In this document: piece by piece, positions 28,610 through 37,317 of the stretch
How positions within the stretch are numbered: the first letter of the stretch is position 1
Layout of the letters: each line of letters starts with the position of its first letter
DNA from: Methylocapsa acidiphila B2
GTDB taxonomy: Bacteria > Pseudomonadota > Alphaproteobacteria > Rhizobiales > Beijerinckiaceae
Reading direction: 5' to 3'
DNA length: 64,000 nucleotides
NCBI RefSeq assembly: GCF_000427445.1
Contig: NZ_KE386496.1
Span: 2,026,506-2,090,505, forward strand
Notes under the pieces: generated by a model
The model's input: only the letters and a program-made list of their open reading frames with translations
Told to the model about the DNA's origin: nothing
Database searches by the model: none
Program-made: the position numbers and the translations under genes

Positions 28610-30265
28610 ATGCGATTATTCGTAACAGGTGACAACATAAAAAAGCTGATCAAGGCGTTCTTTTGCGTAGCGCTTCTTTTCACAAGCAGCGGATGTTACG
28701 CGGCGTCCACATCCGGCACGACGATTCCATCGGCGACACAAATCGTCGACGCTAACGGAGGCGTCTGGACCGTTAGCAGCGGCATCTGCTACCTCAACGG
28801 CAAACAAGCGCAAACCTGTAATTCCGTCCAAACTCTGCTCTTCTACCAGAACAAAATATATGCTGGCACCACGGATGGGAGCTGGTGGCTATGGAACGGA
28901 TCGGCCTGGGATCAGGCCTCCAGCGATCCGAGATCGACCACTTCGACGGGAACGCCTCTTTCCTCGAGCACGGCCGGCGCGAACCTGCCTGCGGCGGCGC
29001 AGGCTACGCCCTATTATTCCTGCTCCACGAACTGGTATGTCGACGCGTCGAGCGGCAGCGACAGCAACGCCGGAACCAGCTCCGGCGCTCCGTTCAGGAC
29101 GATCGCCCGCGCGACGACGAAGAACGCCTCCCTTGCGGCCGGCGGCTGCGTCAATGTCGCGCCGGGAACCTATAATGAATTCGTGACCGTCACGAACTCC
29201 GCCGGCAAGGCCGGCAATCTGAACAGCAAGACCGGCTTCGTCGTGTTGCGCTCGACGACGGCTCTGGCGGCCAAGATCGTCGGGCCGAGCTCGAACGGCT
29301 ATTCGGCGGTCACGCTTCCGGCGAGCTACGCCGTCATCGACGGCTTCGACGTGTCCGGCGGCGCCAACGCCGGCCATTGCATCGACGGCGGCTACAATGT
29401 GCCGTCCAACCACGCCCATCACCTGACGATCATCAACAACCACGCCCATAATTGCGGCGGCAGCGGCATATCGGTCAATAGCGGCGACTATTACATCATC
29501 GCCGGCAACACCTCGAACAATAACGCCGGAACCAGCGGCTACCAGACCAGCGGCATCAGCCTCGCCTCTGCGGTCAACGCGACCGGCTTCACCGCGACCT
29601 CGACCGACAGCAGCTACTACCATAACATCGTCGCCAATAATATCTCCTATAACAATGTCGAGACCTTCGCCTGCTCGACCTATGGCATGAGCGCCGGATG
29701 CCACACCGACGGCGAGGGAATCATCGTTGATTGCTTCGACTGCAGCGGCGTCGGGGTCTATACGGGGCGAACCCTGGTGGTCGGCAATCTCGTCTATGGC
29801 AATGGCGGCAATGGGATCCAGGTCGGACGGTCGAGCAATGTCGTGGTCGCGAACAACACGTCCTACGGAAACTTCACCGACGTGAACAATTACGGCACGG
29901 CGCGCGGCGAGCTCGGCAATATGGCCGGAACCAACACGACTTGGGTCAACAACATCGCCTGGGCCACGCCGGGCGCCGGCGTCCTGGCGAAAAACGTGCC
30001 CCTGTTGGACGAAGGAAAGATGAGCATATCCGGCGTCACCTATCCGGGAACCGGCGTGACCTGGAACAACAACATCTACTGGGGCGCGGGCGTCGCGGTC
30101 TGGAACGGCGCATCGATCAGCTCGTCGATGAATTTCTCGAAAAACCCGGGCCTCGTCGCGCCGACGGGCGGGAATTTCACGCTGACCTCGTCCAGCCCGG
30201 CTCAGGGCTCAGGCCTTCCCGAAGGCTTTTTGACGGATACGACGCCCAATATCGGCGCCTATTGA
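28610..30265 (+). CDS. Secreted right-handed beta-helix protein with DUF1565-like region
   Basis: A 551-residue exported protein. A signal peptide (FFCVALLFTSSGCYA) ends near residue 31; the cysteine there is not in a canonical lipobox, so signal peptidase I cleavage after CYA is my preference. After a Ser/Thr-rich spacer the DUF1565-type segment WYVDASSGSDSNAGTSSGAPFRTIARAT starts the beta-helix, with many NN-containing turns (HLTIINNHAHNCGGSGISV, IIAGNTSNNN) up to about residue 480. Such folds bind or cleave polysaccharides or act as adhesins; no catalytic residues can be assigned. AAGGACC precedes the ATG at 28610; an ATG at 28535 in frame is less likely. Confidence 0.8.
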   Translation: MRLFVTGDNIKKLIKAFFCVALLFTSSGCYAASTSGTTIPSATQIVDANGGVWTVSSGICYLNGKQAQTCNSVQTLLFYQNKIYAGTTDGSWWLWNGSAWDQASSDPRSTTSTGTPLSSSTAGANLPAAAQATPYYSCSTNWYVDASSGSDSNAGTSSGAPFRTIARATTKNASLAAGGCVNVAPGTYNEFVTVTNSAGKAGNLNSKTGFVVLRSTTALAAKIVGPSSNGYSAVTLPASYAVIDGFDVSGGANAGHCIDGGYNVPSNHAHHLTIINNHAHNCGGSGISVNSGDYYIIAGNTSNNNAGTSGYQTSGISLASAVNATGFTATSTDSSYYHNIVANNISYNNVETFACSTYGMSAGCHTDGEGIIVDCFDCSGVGVYTGRTLVVGNLVYGNGGNGIQVGRSSNVVVANNTSYGNFTDVNNYGTARGELGNMAGTNTTWVNNIAWATPGAGVLAKNVPLLDEGKMSISGVTYPGTGVTWNNNIYWGAGVAVWNGASISSSMNFSKNPGLVAPTGGNFTLTSSSPAQGSGLPEGFLTDTTPNIGAY

Positions 30266-30279
30266 GTTCGAGCGCGCCC

Positions 30280-30303
30280 CGATTGGACGGGCGCGTCCAA
30301 TCG
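30280..30303. terminator. Hairpin after the beta-helix gene
   Basis: CGATTGGACG and CGTCCAATCG form a perfect 10-base stem with a 4-base loop, 14 bases after the stop. No T-run follows, so it may block transcription only weakly or protect the 3' end of the RNA. Confidence 0.5.
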
Positions 30304-30348
30304 ACCAAAACGCGCGCCAGATCAATAAGCTCGAGCAGGTTCTCATGA

Positions 30349-30371
30349 GACTTCGGATAGATCCGAATGTC
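30349..30371. promoter_or_regulatory. Palindrome upstream of uvrC
   Basis: TTCGGAT-AG-ATCCGAA is a perfect 7+2+7 palindrome (30352-30367), extended imperfectly by gac/gtc on the outside. It lies about 180 bases upstream of uvrC in a gene-free stretch. A regulator binding site is possible but not shown. Confidence 0.35.
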
Positions 30372-30547
30372 TGAGCGCCAAGAACGTCGATCGCCTTTTC
30401 CGAACATGCTCGAAGGCCCAAAACCATCCCCAAGCCTCGGGCCGACGCCAAACCGCGCCGGCCCGAATCTCCTTCGCAAGAGACCCTTGGCTTTTCCTTT
30501 TTCGAGGAAGCTTTTCACGGCGCGAGGGATCGCCTAAATCTGCGCCC

Positions 30548-32665
30548 ATGACGCGCGTTCAAAAGCCGGGCTCATCCCCGTCCATAGCGCCGAGCGGCGC
30601 CTCCAGTCCTACCGAGCCTCTCCCGCCCGCCGAAGCCGCGATCGTGGAAGAGGCCGAAATTTTCGCCGCCGCCGAGGCCGATCCTAAGCTCGCGCTCGAC
30701 GAGGAAGAGGCCGCCCCGGCTTCGGTTCGCCGCGGCGCGTCCGTCATCCGCGGCTTCTGGCGTCACGCTCCAGTCGGTCCCGGCGTCTACAGAATGATCG
30801 GCGCCGACGGCGAAGTCCTTTACGTCGGCAAGGCGAAAAGCGTCCGCAGCCGGATCGCGAGCTATGTCCGCCCGGTCGGCCACACCAATCGCATCGCGAG
30901 AATGATCGCCCTGACCGCGTCGATGGTGTTCGTCTCCACCGAGACCGAAACCGAAGCCCTTCTGCTCGAGACGAATTACATCAAGCAGATGAAGCCGCGC
31001 TTCAACGTGTTGATGCGCGACGACAAGTCCTTTCCCTATATCCTCCTCAGCGGCGACCATGCGGCGGCGCAAATCACCAAGCATCGCGGCGCGCGGAACC
31101 GCAAAGGAGATTATTTTGGTCCTTTCGCGAGCGTCTGGGCCGTCAACCGCACCTTGAACGCCTTGCAACGCGCCTTCCTCTTGCGCTCCTGCAGCGACAG
31201 CTATTACGCCAATCGCACGCGCCCTTGTTTGCTATATCAGATCAAGCGCTGCTCCGCCCCCTGCACTGGCGAAATCAGCGAGGCGGATTACGCTTTGCTC
31301 GTGCGCGAGGCCCGCGATTTTCTTTCAGGCAAAAGCCGCGCGGTTCGCGACGCCCTCGCTCAGGAAATGGGCGCGGCGGCCGAACTCATGGAGTTTGAGC
31401 GGGCGGCGCGCCTGCGCGACCGCATAGCCGCGCTCTCCGCAATTCAAGGCGCTCAAGGCGTCAATCCGCGAACAGTCGAGGAGGCGGATGTTTTCGCCAT
31501 CGCCGAAGAGGCCGGACAGTTCTGCGTCGAGGTCTTCTTTTTCCGCACCTATCAGAATTGGGGCAACCGCGCCTATTTTCCACGGGCGGATAAAAGCCTG
31601 GCCCCGGTCGAAGTGCTCGATTCCTTTCTCGCCCAATTCTACGCCGATAAGCCGCCGCCGCGCCTGATCCTACTTTCGCATCAAATCGAGAACGGCGGGG
31701 TGCTCGAGCAGGCCTTGTCGGACCGATCCGGCCGAAAGGTCGAGATCGCGGCGCCGCAAAGAGGCGAGAAAAAAGAGCTCGTCGAGCAGGCGGGGCAAAA
31801 TGCGCGCGAGGCCCTAAGCCGCAAATTGTCCGAGACCGCCTCGCAGGAGAAGCTCCTCGCCGCGCTCGCCGAAGCGTTCGGCCTCGCCGAGCCGCCGCGC
31901 CGGATCGAGGTCTATGACAATTCCCACATCATGGGCGCGAACGCCGTCGGCGCCATGATCGTCGCCGGTGCGAGCGGCTTCATGAAGGCGCATTATCGCA
32001 CCTTCAATATCAGGAGCGTCGATGTCGCGCCCGGCGACGATTACGGGATGATGCGGGAAGTGTTGAAGCGACGCTTCTCCAGGCTTTTGCGCGAAGAAGC
32101 GGTCGTCCCGGCGGCTAGCGCCATCGAGCGGGAGGCTAGCGTCGCGCACGAGGCCGCGGAACATACCGGGCCGGAAATCGAGGACCGGGACGGCCGAGAC
32201 GATTTCCCGCGCAAACCGGATTTGATCCTGATCGACGGCGGCCAGGGCCAGTTCGACGCCGCCCAAACGATCTTGTCCGAGTTGGGCGTCGTCGATGTGA
32301 CGATCGCCGGAATCGCCAAGGGCGTCGACCGCAACGCCGGGCGAGAGACCTTTTTCGTCGCCGGACGCGAGCCGTTTCGGCTGTCTCCGCGCGATCCGGC
32401 TCTTTATTTCGTGCAAAGGCTAAGAGACGAGGCGCATCGCTTCGCGATCGGAACGCACCGCGCCCGACGCAAGAAGGATTTCACCAAAAGCCCGCTTGAT
32501 GAGATCGCCGGCGTCGGCCCAGCGCGAAAGCGCGCCCTGCTTCACGCTTTCGGGACCGCCAAGGCGATTTCCAGAGCCGCCCTGGCCGATCTTGAAAAAG
32601 TTTCGGGGGTCAATGCGGCGACGGCCCGGCTCGTATATGATTTTTTTCACGAGCGCGGCGGATAA
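30548..32665 (+). CDS. uvrC: Excinuclease ABC subunit UvrC
   Basis: UvrC makes both incisions in nucleotide excision repair. The N-terminal GIY-YIG nuclease begins at [21 protein letters not shown] (about residue 77). The ERCC1-binding UVR motif is around [20 protein letters not shown], the RNase-H-like C-terminal nuclease includes [12 protein letters not shown] and [11 protein letters not shown], and two helix-hairpin-helices ([13 protein letters not shown]) end it. An unusual acidic, low-complexity N-terminal extension of about 70 residues precedes the nuclease. The order uvrC-pgsA-moaD-moaE is a familiar Hyphomicrobiales neighbourhood. Confidence 0.96.
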   Translation: MTRVQKPGSSPSIAPSGASSPTEPLPPAEAAIVEEAEIFAAAEADPKLALDEEEAAPASVRRGASVIRGFWRHAPVGPGVYRMIGADGEVLYVGKAKSVRSRIASYVRPVGHTNRIARMIALTASMVFVSTETETEALLLETNYIKQMKPRFNVLMRDDKSFPYILLSGDHAAAQITKHRGARNRKGDYFGPFASVWAVNRTLNALQRAFLLRSCSDSYYANRTRPCLLYQIKRCSAPCTGEISEADYALLVREARDFLSGKSRAVRDALAQEMGAAAELMEFERAARLRDRIAALSAIQGAQGVNPRTVEEADVFAIAEEAGQFCVEVFFFRTYQNWGNRAYFPRADKSLAPVEVLDSFLAQFYADKPPPRLILLSHQIENGGVLEQALSDRSGRKVEIAAPQRGEKKELVEQAGQNAREALSRKLSETASQEKLLAALAEAFGLAEPPRRIEVYDNSHIMGANAVGAMIVAGASGFMKAHYRTFNIRSVDVAPGDDYGMMREVLKRRFSRLLREEAVVPAASAIEREASVAHEAAEHTGPEIEDRDGRDDFPRKPDLILIDGGQGQFDAAQTILSELGVVDVTIAGIAKGVDRNAGRETFFVAGREPFRLSPRDPALYFVQRLRDEAHRFAIGTHRARRKKDFTKSPLDEIAGVGPARKRALLHAFGTAKAISRAALADLEKVSGVNAATARLVYDFFHERGG

Positions 32666-32803
32666 GGCGCTATTGTCGCGTTTTAGGCGGTCCTGCCGTC
32701 TATGCTGCGGCGCTCTTGACGTATCGCGGAATGGCGACGATTCTAGACTAATTCTAACTGATCGGAGCGGGATCGCCGCTCTCGAAAGGATCTTGCGGGA
32801 GCC

Positions 32804-33397
32804 ATGGCGATCACAACGCTTTCGACGCATCCAAGCCGGACATGGAGCCTGCCCAATCTTTTGACCTATGGCCGGGTGGCGGCTGTGCCCGTCGTCGTCG
32901 GCTGCCTATTTTGGTCGGAAATAGGATGGATGCGCTGGGTCGCGCTCGGCATTTTCATCGCCGCCGGCATCACCGATTTCCTCGACGGCTATCTCGCGCG
33001 CGCGCTTTCGCAGCAATCCGCCCTTGGCCAGATGCTGGACCCAATCGCGGATAAGTTGCTCGTCGCCGCGGTCTTGATGATGCTGGTCGCGGATCATACG
33101 ATCGCCAGCTATTCCCTTTCGGCGGCGATCATCATTCTATGTCGCGAGATCCTGGTGTCGGGATTGCGCGAGTTTCTCGCCATGCTCAAGGTCTCGATTC
33201 CGGTCAGCCGAATCGCCAAATGGAAGACGACGCTTCAACTCGTCGCCCTCGGGTTTCTGATCGCCGGCCCCGCCGGAGATGAAGTCCTGCCCGGCGCGAC
33301 CCTGATCGGCCTCTCGCTCCTTTGGATCTCGGCGCTTCTCACACTCTATACCGGATGGGATTATCTGAAGGCCGGATTGATGCAGATGGACGCCTGA
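32804..33397 (+). CDS. pgsA: CDP-diacylglycerol-glycerol-3-phosphate 3-phosphatidyltransferase
   Basis: PgsA makes phosphatidylglycerol phosphate at the inner membrane. The 197-residue protein has the CDP-alcohol phosphatidyltransferase motif in full: D-x2-D-G-x2-A-R-x8-G-x3-D-x3-D within DFLDGYLAR...GQMLDPIADK (about residues 58-83). It has about five to six membrane helices. The ribosome site GCGGGAG is 5 bases upstream of the ATG. It follows uvrC by 138 bases. Confidence 0.95.
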   Translation: MAITTLSTHPSRTWSLPNLLTYGRVAAVPVVVGCLFWSEIGWMRWVALGIFIAAGITDFLDGYLARALSQQSALGQMLDPIADKLLVAAVLMMLVADHTIASYSLSAAIIILCREILVSGLREFLAMLKVSIPVSRIAKWKTTLQLVALGFLIAGPAGDEVLPGATLIGLSLLWISALLTLYTGWDYLKAGLMQMDA

Positions 33398-33447
33398 GAC
33401 TTTGCGCGAATGGCCTTGCTCGGCCTAAGAGTGAACGCGACTTAAAA

Positions 33448-33473
33448 GTTTGATCGAATTTTTTCGATCAAAC
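33448..33473. terminator. Perfect hairpin between pgsA and moaD
   Basis: GTTTGATCGAA and TTCGATCAAAC make a perfect 11-base stem around TTTT. It lies 50 bases after the pgsA stop and about 60 bases before moaD. The stem is AT-rich and has no GC clamp, so it may be an attenuator, a regulatory palindrome or one copy of a dispersed intergenic repeat. Confidence 0.5.
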
Positions 33474-33531
33474 ATGCGTCGAGACCTTGTATTAAAACGG
33501 TCCCCCGCCCTGTCGCAGTGGAGCGAAAACC

Positions 33532-33783
33532 ATGAAGGCTCTCTATTTCGCATGGGTGCGCGAGCGCATCGGCAAGACCGATGAGCACATCTCCCCTCCC
33601 GAAGGCGTTGCGACTGTCTCCGACTTGATCGATTGGCTCAGCGACCAAGGGGAAGGTTACGCCGCCGCTTTCGAAAACAAGAAGACGATCAGGGCCGCGA
33701 TCGACCATGCCCATGTCAAGCATGACGCCAGCATCGCGACCGCGCGGGAAATCGCCTTTTTTCCGCCGATGACCGGGGGATGA
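33532..33783 (+). CDS. moaD: Molybdopterin synthase small subunit
   Basis: MoaD is the ubiquitin-like sulfur carrier of molybdopterin synthase. The 83-residue protein has the beta-grasp pattern (MKALYFAWVRERIGKTDE at the start) and ends in the required Gly-Gly (FFPPMTGG), which is adenylated and thiocarboxylated by MoeB. It overlaps moaE by four bases (ATGA), giving a 1:1 coupled pair. Confidence 0.96.
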   Translation: MKALYFAWVRERIGKTDEHISPPEGVATVSDLIDWLSDQGEGYAAAFENKKTIRAAIDHAHVKHDASIATAREIAFFPPMTGG

Positions 33784-34262
33784 GCTTGAGCGCCGAACCG
33801 ATCATTCGGGTCCAAAAAGAAATCTTCGACGCCGGCGAGGAGGCCGCGAAGCTCACGCAAGGCCGCACGGATATAGGAGCCGTCGTGACCTTTACAGGGC
33901 TTTGTCGCGATGAAGGAGGGACTCTGGCGGCTCTCGAGATCGAGCACTATCCCGGTATGGCCGAGGCCGAGATCGCGCGCGTCGCCGTCGACGCCGCAGC
34001 GCGCTGGACGCTCGCGAGCCTTCTCGTGATCCACCGTTACGGATTGATCGCGCCCGGCGAACCTATCGTCCTGGTCATCACGGCGAGCGCCCATCGCGGC
34101 GCGGCTTTCGACGCGGCTTCTTTTCTCATGGATTACCTGAAGACTCGGGCCCCCTTTTGGAAAAAGCAGCATGCGCGCTCCGGGACCGACGTCGAGATCG
34201 GCTCGGCTTGGGTCGGCGCGAAACAGGAAGATGACGCCGCCGCCGAAAAATGGGGCCGCTGA
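33780..34262 (+). CDS. moaE: Molybdopterin synthase catalytic subunit
   Basis: MoaE inserts the two sulfurs carried by MoaD into cyclic pyranopterin monophosphate to give molybdopterin. The 160-residue protein has the family motifs GAVVTFTGLCRD, LEIEHYPGMAE, VIHRYG, SAHRGAAFDA and MDYLKTRAPFWKKQ, which contains the active-site lysines. The start lies inside the moaD stop (ATGA). Confidence 0.96.
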   Translation: MSLSAEPIIRVQKEIFDAGEEAAKLTQGRTDIGAVVTFTGLCRDEGGTLAALEIEHYPGMAEAEIARVAVDAAARWTLASLLVIHRYGLIAPGEPIVLVITASAHRGAAFDAASFLMDYLKTRAPFWKKQHARSGTDVEIGSAWVGAKQEDDAAAEKWGR

Positions 34263-34349
34263 AGCCTTTGCACGTTCGCTATTTATTTCTTAAATATAAT
34301 GCGATCGCGTGGTAGCCAGCTCGGCTGGAGATTGACGGAAGGACGTGCG

Positions 34350-34748
34350 ATGGGTTTGAGGCAAGCGATCGAGGAACAGGCCATCGCCGATTGCGTTCGC
34401 GAATTCTATCGCAAGGCCCGGCTGGACTCGCTGCTCGGGCCGATTTTCAATGCGAATGTCCATGATTGGGACGTTCACTTGCGCGTCGTGAGCGATTTCT
34501 GGTCCAAGGCCCTGCTCGGCACCAATCGGTATAGCGGCTCCCCCTTCGTCGTTCATATGAACCTGCCGGTTGAGATCGAGCATTTCCAGCGCTGGCTGGA
34601 TTTGTTCGAGGAAACCGCCAAAGCGACCTTGCCGGCCGAACTCGCCGACAAGGCGCTCGCCAAGGCCAATCACATGGCCGAAAGCTTCAAGGCCGGAATT
34701 TTCCCTTTCGTCGACGCCGACGGCAATCCCGCCCGCCGCCCGGGTTGA
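34350..34748 (+). CDS. Group III truncated haemoglobin
   Basis: TrHb3 proteins are small haem proteins linked to oxygen or nitric-oxide handling. The 132-residue protein has the B10 tyrosine (Y20 in REFYRKARLD), VVSDFWSKALLGTNRYSG and the proximal histidine H69 in FVVHMNLP. GGAAGGA 6 bases upstream fixes the ATG at 34350; an ATG at 34299 would add 17 residues without a ribosome site. It ends two bases from the convergent cheT-like stop, so read-through from either side would be antisense. Confidence 0.9.
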   Translation: MGLRQAIEEQAIADCVREFYRKARLDSLLGPIFNANVHDWDVHLRVVSDFWSKALLGTNRYSGSPFVVHMNLPVEIEHFQRWLDLFEETAKATLPAELADKALAKANHMAESFKAGIFPFVDADGNPARRPG

Positions 34749-34750
34749 GA

Positions 34751-35176
34751 CTAAAACAGCTCGCAATCGCCCCGATTGGAGGTGGTGGAGTCGAGTTTTT
34801 CATTTGGCCGAGACCACGCCCCGGGCGCGCCGAGACGCGAGGCCAAGTCGGCGAGGGTCAGCGCCCGCGCCGCGAGCCCTGGATCGATGAGCCAATGGCG
34901 CGGCGCGCTCGGCGCAAGCGCCGCAAGAAAGTCCGCCAGGCCGGAAATTTTTTGACCGATGTGGTCGAAGCCTTGCGCATGATGCATCACATCTGGATCT
35001 CGTCGTCCCGCCTCAATGATCAGCCTGCCGACCACGGCTTCGAGGTCATCGAGCATTTGGCCGAGATGCGCCAATTCGGCGCTAACCCGGACGAGCAGAT
35101 CGCCAATCGGCGCTTGCGCGTCTGCAACTGCGTCGTCAGGGGCTTTTGCTTGAATCGGCGAGAGCGTGCCGCGCAT
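34751..35176 (-). CDS. CheT-like / CheZ-type phosphatase candidate
   Basis: A 141-residue, mainly helical protein that ends the chemotaxis operon. It contains HAQGFDHIGQKISGLADFL, which has the D-x3-Q pair (D71, Q75) of the CheZ phosphatase site and the surrounding FDxxGQ style of CheZ helices. In Sinorhizobium meliloti the small cheT gene has the same place after cheD and a DxxxQ motif. I infer that it removes phosphate from CheY or acts in a CheR complex. The start at 35176 has a weak site (AGAAAGTGG). The 104-base gap to cheD is the largest inside the operon. Confidence 0.65.
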   Translation of the reverse strand: MRGTLSPIQAKAPDDAVADAQAPIGDLLVRVSAELAHLGQMLDDLEAVVGRLIIEAGRRDPDVMHHAQGFDHIGQKISGLADFLAALAPSAPRHWLIDPGLAARALTLADLASRLGAPGAWSRPNEKLDSTTSNRGDCELF

Positions 35177-35280
35177 TGTGAAGCCACTTTCTCTACACGA
35201 AGGCGCGAATCCGCGCCGCTGTTTTACCTTGCGCCGCTCCCAACGACGCCGCAGCGTCGCTCGAATCGCGAGGGAGCGAA

Positions 35281-35871
35281 TTAAAAGAACTCGACCGCGC
35301 CGCCCGAGGGCTTAGGCGCAGGGCTCGGCCGCGGCGGCGGAATCTGGGCCGGGCTCAAGAAGACCTGCCGCGCGCGTCCCGACACGGGCCAGAATTGAAT
35401 GCGGCGTCCCTGATCGCCGCGCAGGCTCCCGCCGATCATGCGAATGCCTTCATTGCGCAAGAAGCGCTCCGCAAAGCCTGCGTTCAGACCGCCGATGTCC
35501 GACAGGCCCTCCATGGTCCGCGCGCCGCCGAAGAGCTTCGCCTCCAGCCTTTCGCGGCGCGCGCCGGAGCGCAAAAGCCCGTTCACGAGCAGTTCCATCA
35601 GATGGACGCCGTAGCGCTCGGCTTCCCGCCCCTGCGATCCGGCCTCGCCCCCGGCCAGAGGGACGTCCTGCCCCGGCAAAAGAAAATGATTCATCCCGCC
35701 GATCCCGGCGATGGGATCGCGCAGGCAAGCGGCGACGCATGAGCCGAGCAAGGTCGTCAACACCACATGAGGGTCGTCGCTGACGTAATATTCACCCTGG
35801 ATGATATGGACGCGCCGCTCTCTAGCCGCGACAAAGGGGCCTACCTCGGCCTCAACATTGTCGCGCGTCAT
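35281..35871 (-). CDS. cheD: Chemoreceptor glutamine deamidase CheD
   Basis: CheD deamidates glutamines on chemoreceptors and in some bacteria supports CheC. The 196-residue protein has the catalytic cysteine C45 in [10 protein letters not shown] and histidine H62 in GGMNHFLLP (17 residues apart, as in the family), then [14 protein letters not shown] and [10 protein letters not shown]. The C-terminal 25 residues are Pro-rich. It overlaps cheY2 by four bases. Confidence 0.94.
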   Translation of the reverse strand: MTRDNVEAEVGPFVAARERRVHIIQGEYYVSDDPHVVLTTLLGSCVAACLRDPIAGIGGMNHFLLPGQDVPLAGGEAGSQGREAERYGVHLMELLVNGLLRSGARRERLEAKLFGGARTMEGLSDIGGLNAGFAERFLRNEGIRMIGGSLRGDQGRRIQFWPVSGRARQVFLSPAQIPPPRPSPAPKPSGGAVEFF

Positions 35872-36257
35872 TTCAGACGCCCGACGACGCCCTCGATCTG
35901 CGCCTTCAGCACAGGGACCGTGAACGGTTTTGCGAGCACATTATTGGCGCCATGTTGCTTGGCCCGCTCGATCAGCTCCTTATCGCCGCGCCCAGTCATA
36001 AGAATGAAGGCTGATTTTTTGGTCGGCTCATAATTTCGGATGGCCCGGAGAAAAGCTATTCCGTCCATCTTCGGCATGTTGAAGTCGGAAATGACCAAAT
36101 GAGGAACCTTGGCGGTCATGATCTTGAACGCCTGCTCGCCATCGGCGGCCATTTCTATGTCGGTGATTCCAAGTTCCTGGAGACCGCCGCGAATGAGCAG
36201 CCGGCTCGTGAGCTGGTCGTCGACGATTAAGACGCGCAAGGCGGATGCGAACGGCAT
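35868..36257 (-). CDS. cheY2: Response regulator CheY2
   Basis: A stand-alone receiver protein of 129 residues. The acid pocket is in [11 protein letters not shown], the phosphoacceptor is D58 in [12 protein letters not shown], with T in ILMTGRGDK and K in VLAKPF. It corresponds by position to S. meliloti CheY2, the species that binds the flagellar motor, while CheY1 acts as a phosphate sink; assignment of these roles here is inference. Overlaps cheD (ATGA). Confidence 0.93.
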   Translation of the reverse strand: MPFASALRVLIVDDQLTSRLLIRGGLQELGITDIEMAADGEQAFKIMTAKVPHLVISDFNMPKMDGIAFLRAIRNYEPTKKSAFILMTGRGDKELIERAKQHGANNVLAKPFTVPVLKAQIEGVVGRLK

Positions 36258-36270
36258 GGGTCGGTCCCTC

Positions 36271-37317
36271 TCATTCCGAGCAAGTATTGCGCAGGATTTC
36301 CGTCGAGATTTTATTCAATGGAGCTTGCATCTGAATTGCGCCGCGTTCGAACGCGGCTTTCGGCATTCCATAGATCAGGCATGACGCCTCATCCTGGCCG
36401 AGCGTCATTGCGCCCGCCCGGCGCATGGCGAGAAGGCCGTCGGCCCCGTCTCGGCCCATCCCGGTGAGGATGACCCCGAGGGAACGCGCGCCGGCGGCTT
36501 TCGCCACGGACAGGAACAACACATCCACCGAGGGCCTGTGCCCATTGACCGGATCGGCCTTCACCAGGCGGCAGTGGAACGGCGCCGTCGCCGCGACCTC
36601 AAGATGGGTCGCGCCCCCGGGCGCAAGATAGACATGGCCTGGAACAAGCGGCGCGCCGTCGAACGCTTCTTTGACGGAAGGCTTGCTCAGACGGTCGAGC
36701 CTTTCGGCGAATGTTTTTGTGAAGGTCGCCGGCATGTGTTGGGTGATGACCGTCGGCGGGCAGTTCGGCGGAAATTCGGACAGGACGGCGATGAGCGCCT
36801 CGACGCCCCCGGTCGAGGCGCCGATGGCCACGATGCGCCCGTCCGGCCGATAAGCGGCCCGCCGCGCCGGCGGCGCCGAAGCGGCTTGGGGAGCAGATCC
36901 GAATTGCGCTGGATTGAGCCGTGGATGCGATCCGGCGGCCGCCTTGACTTTCGCCGCGAGAATCTCGGCGAAGCTGTTCTGCTCGCCGGGCCCCGGTTTG
37001 GCGATGCAATCGAACGCGCCCATTTCGAGCGCGGCGATCGCGGTCGAAGCGCCGCTCGCGGTCAGGCTCGAAACCATGATCACCGGAGTCGGGCGCAGCC
37101 GCATGATCTTGTCGAGAAATTCAAGGCCGCTCATTTTCGGCATCTCGACGTCGAGCGTGATCACGTCGGGGTTCAAGGCCTTGATCGCCGCTCGGGCCTC
37201 ATGCGGATCGGCGGCCTCGCCGATCACTTCGACGCCGCCATCGCGGCCGAGCAACGTGCGAATGAGGCTCCGCACCGTCCTGGAATCGTCGACAACGAGA
37301 ACGCGGACCGGCTTCAT
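36271..37317 (-). CDS. cheB: Chemotaxis methylesterase CheB
   Basis: CheB removes methyl groups from chemoreceptors after phosphorylation by CheA. The 348-residue protein has an N-terminal receiver (D56 in [13 protein letters not shown]) and a C-terminal esterase with S168 in [13 protein letters not shown]194 in ITQHMPATF and Asp in [11 protein letters not shown]. The start at 37317 overlaps the cheR stop (ATGA); the frame reaches further upstream but only as cheR shadow. Confidence 0.96.
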   Translation of the reverse strand: MKPVRVLVVDDSRTVRSLIRTLLGRDGGVEVIGEAADPHEARAAIKALNPDVITLDVEMPKMSGLEFLDKIMRLRPTPVIMVSSLTASGASTAIAALEMGAFDCIAKPGPGEQNSFAEILAAKVKAAAGSHPRLNPAQFGSAPQAASAPPARRAAYRPDGRIVAIGASTGGVEALIAVLSEFPPNCPPTVITQHMPATFTKTFAERLDRLSKPSVKEAFDGAPLVPGHVYLAPGGATHLEVAATAPFHCRLVKADPVNGHRPSVDVLFLSVAKAAGARSLGVILTGMGRDGADGLLAMRRAGAMTLGQDEASCLIYGMPKAAFERGAIQMQAPLNKISTEILRNTCSE

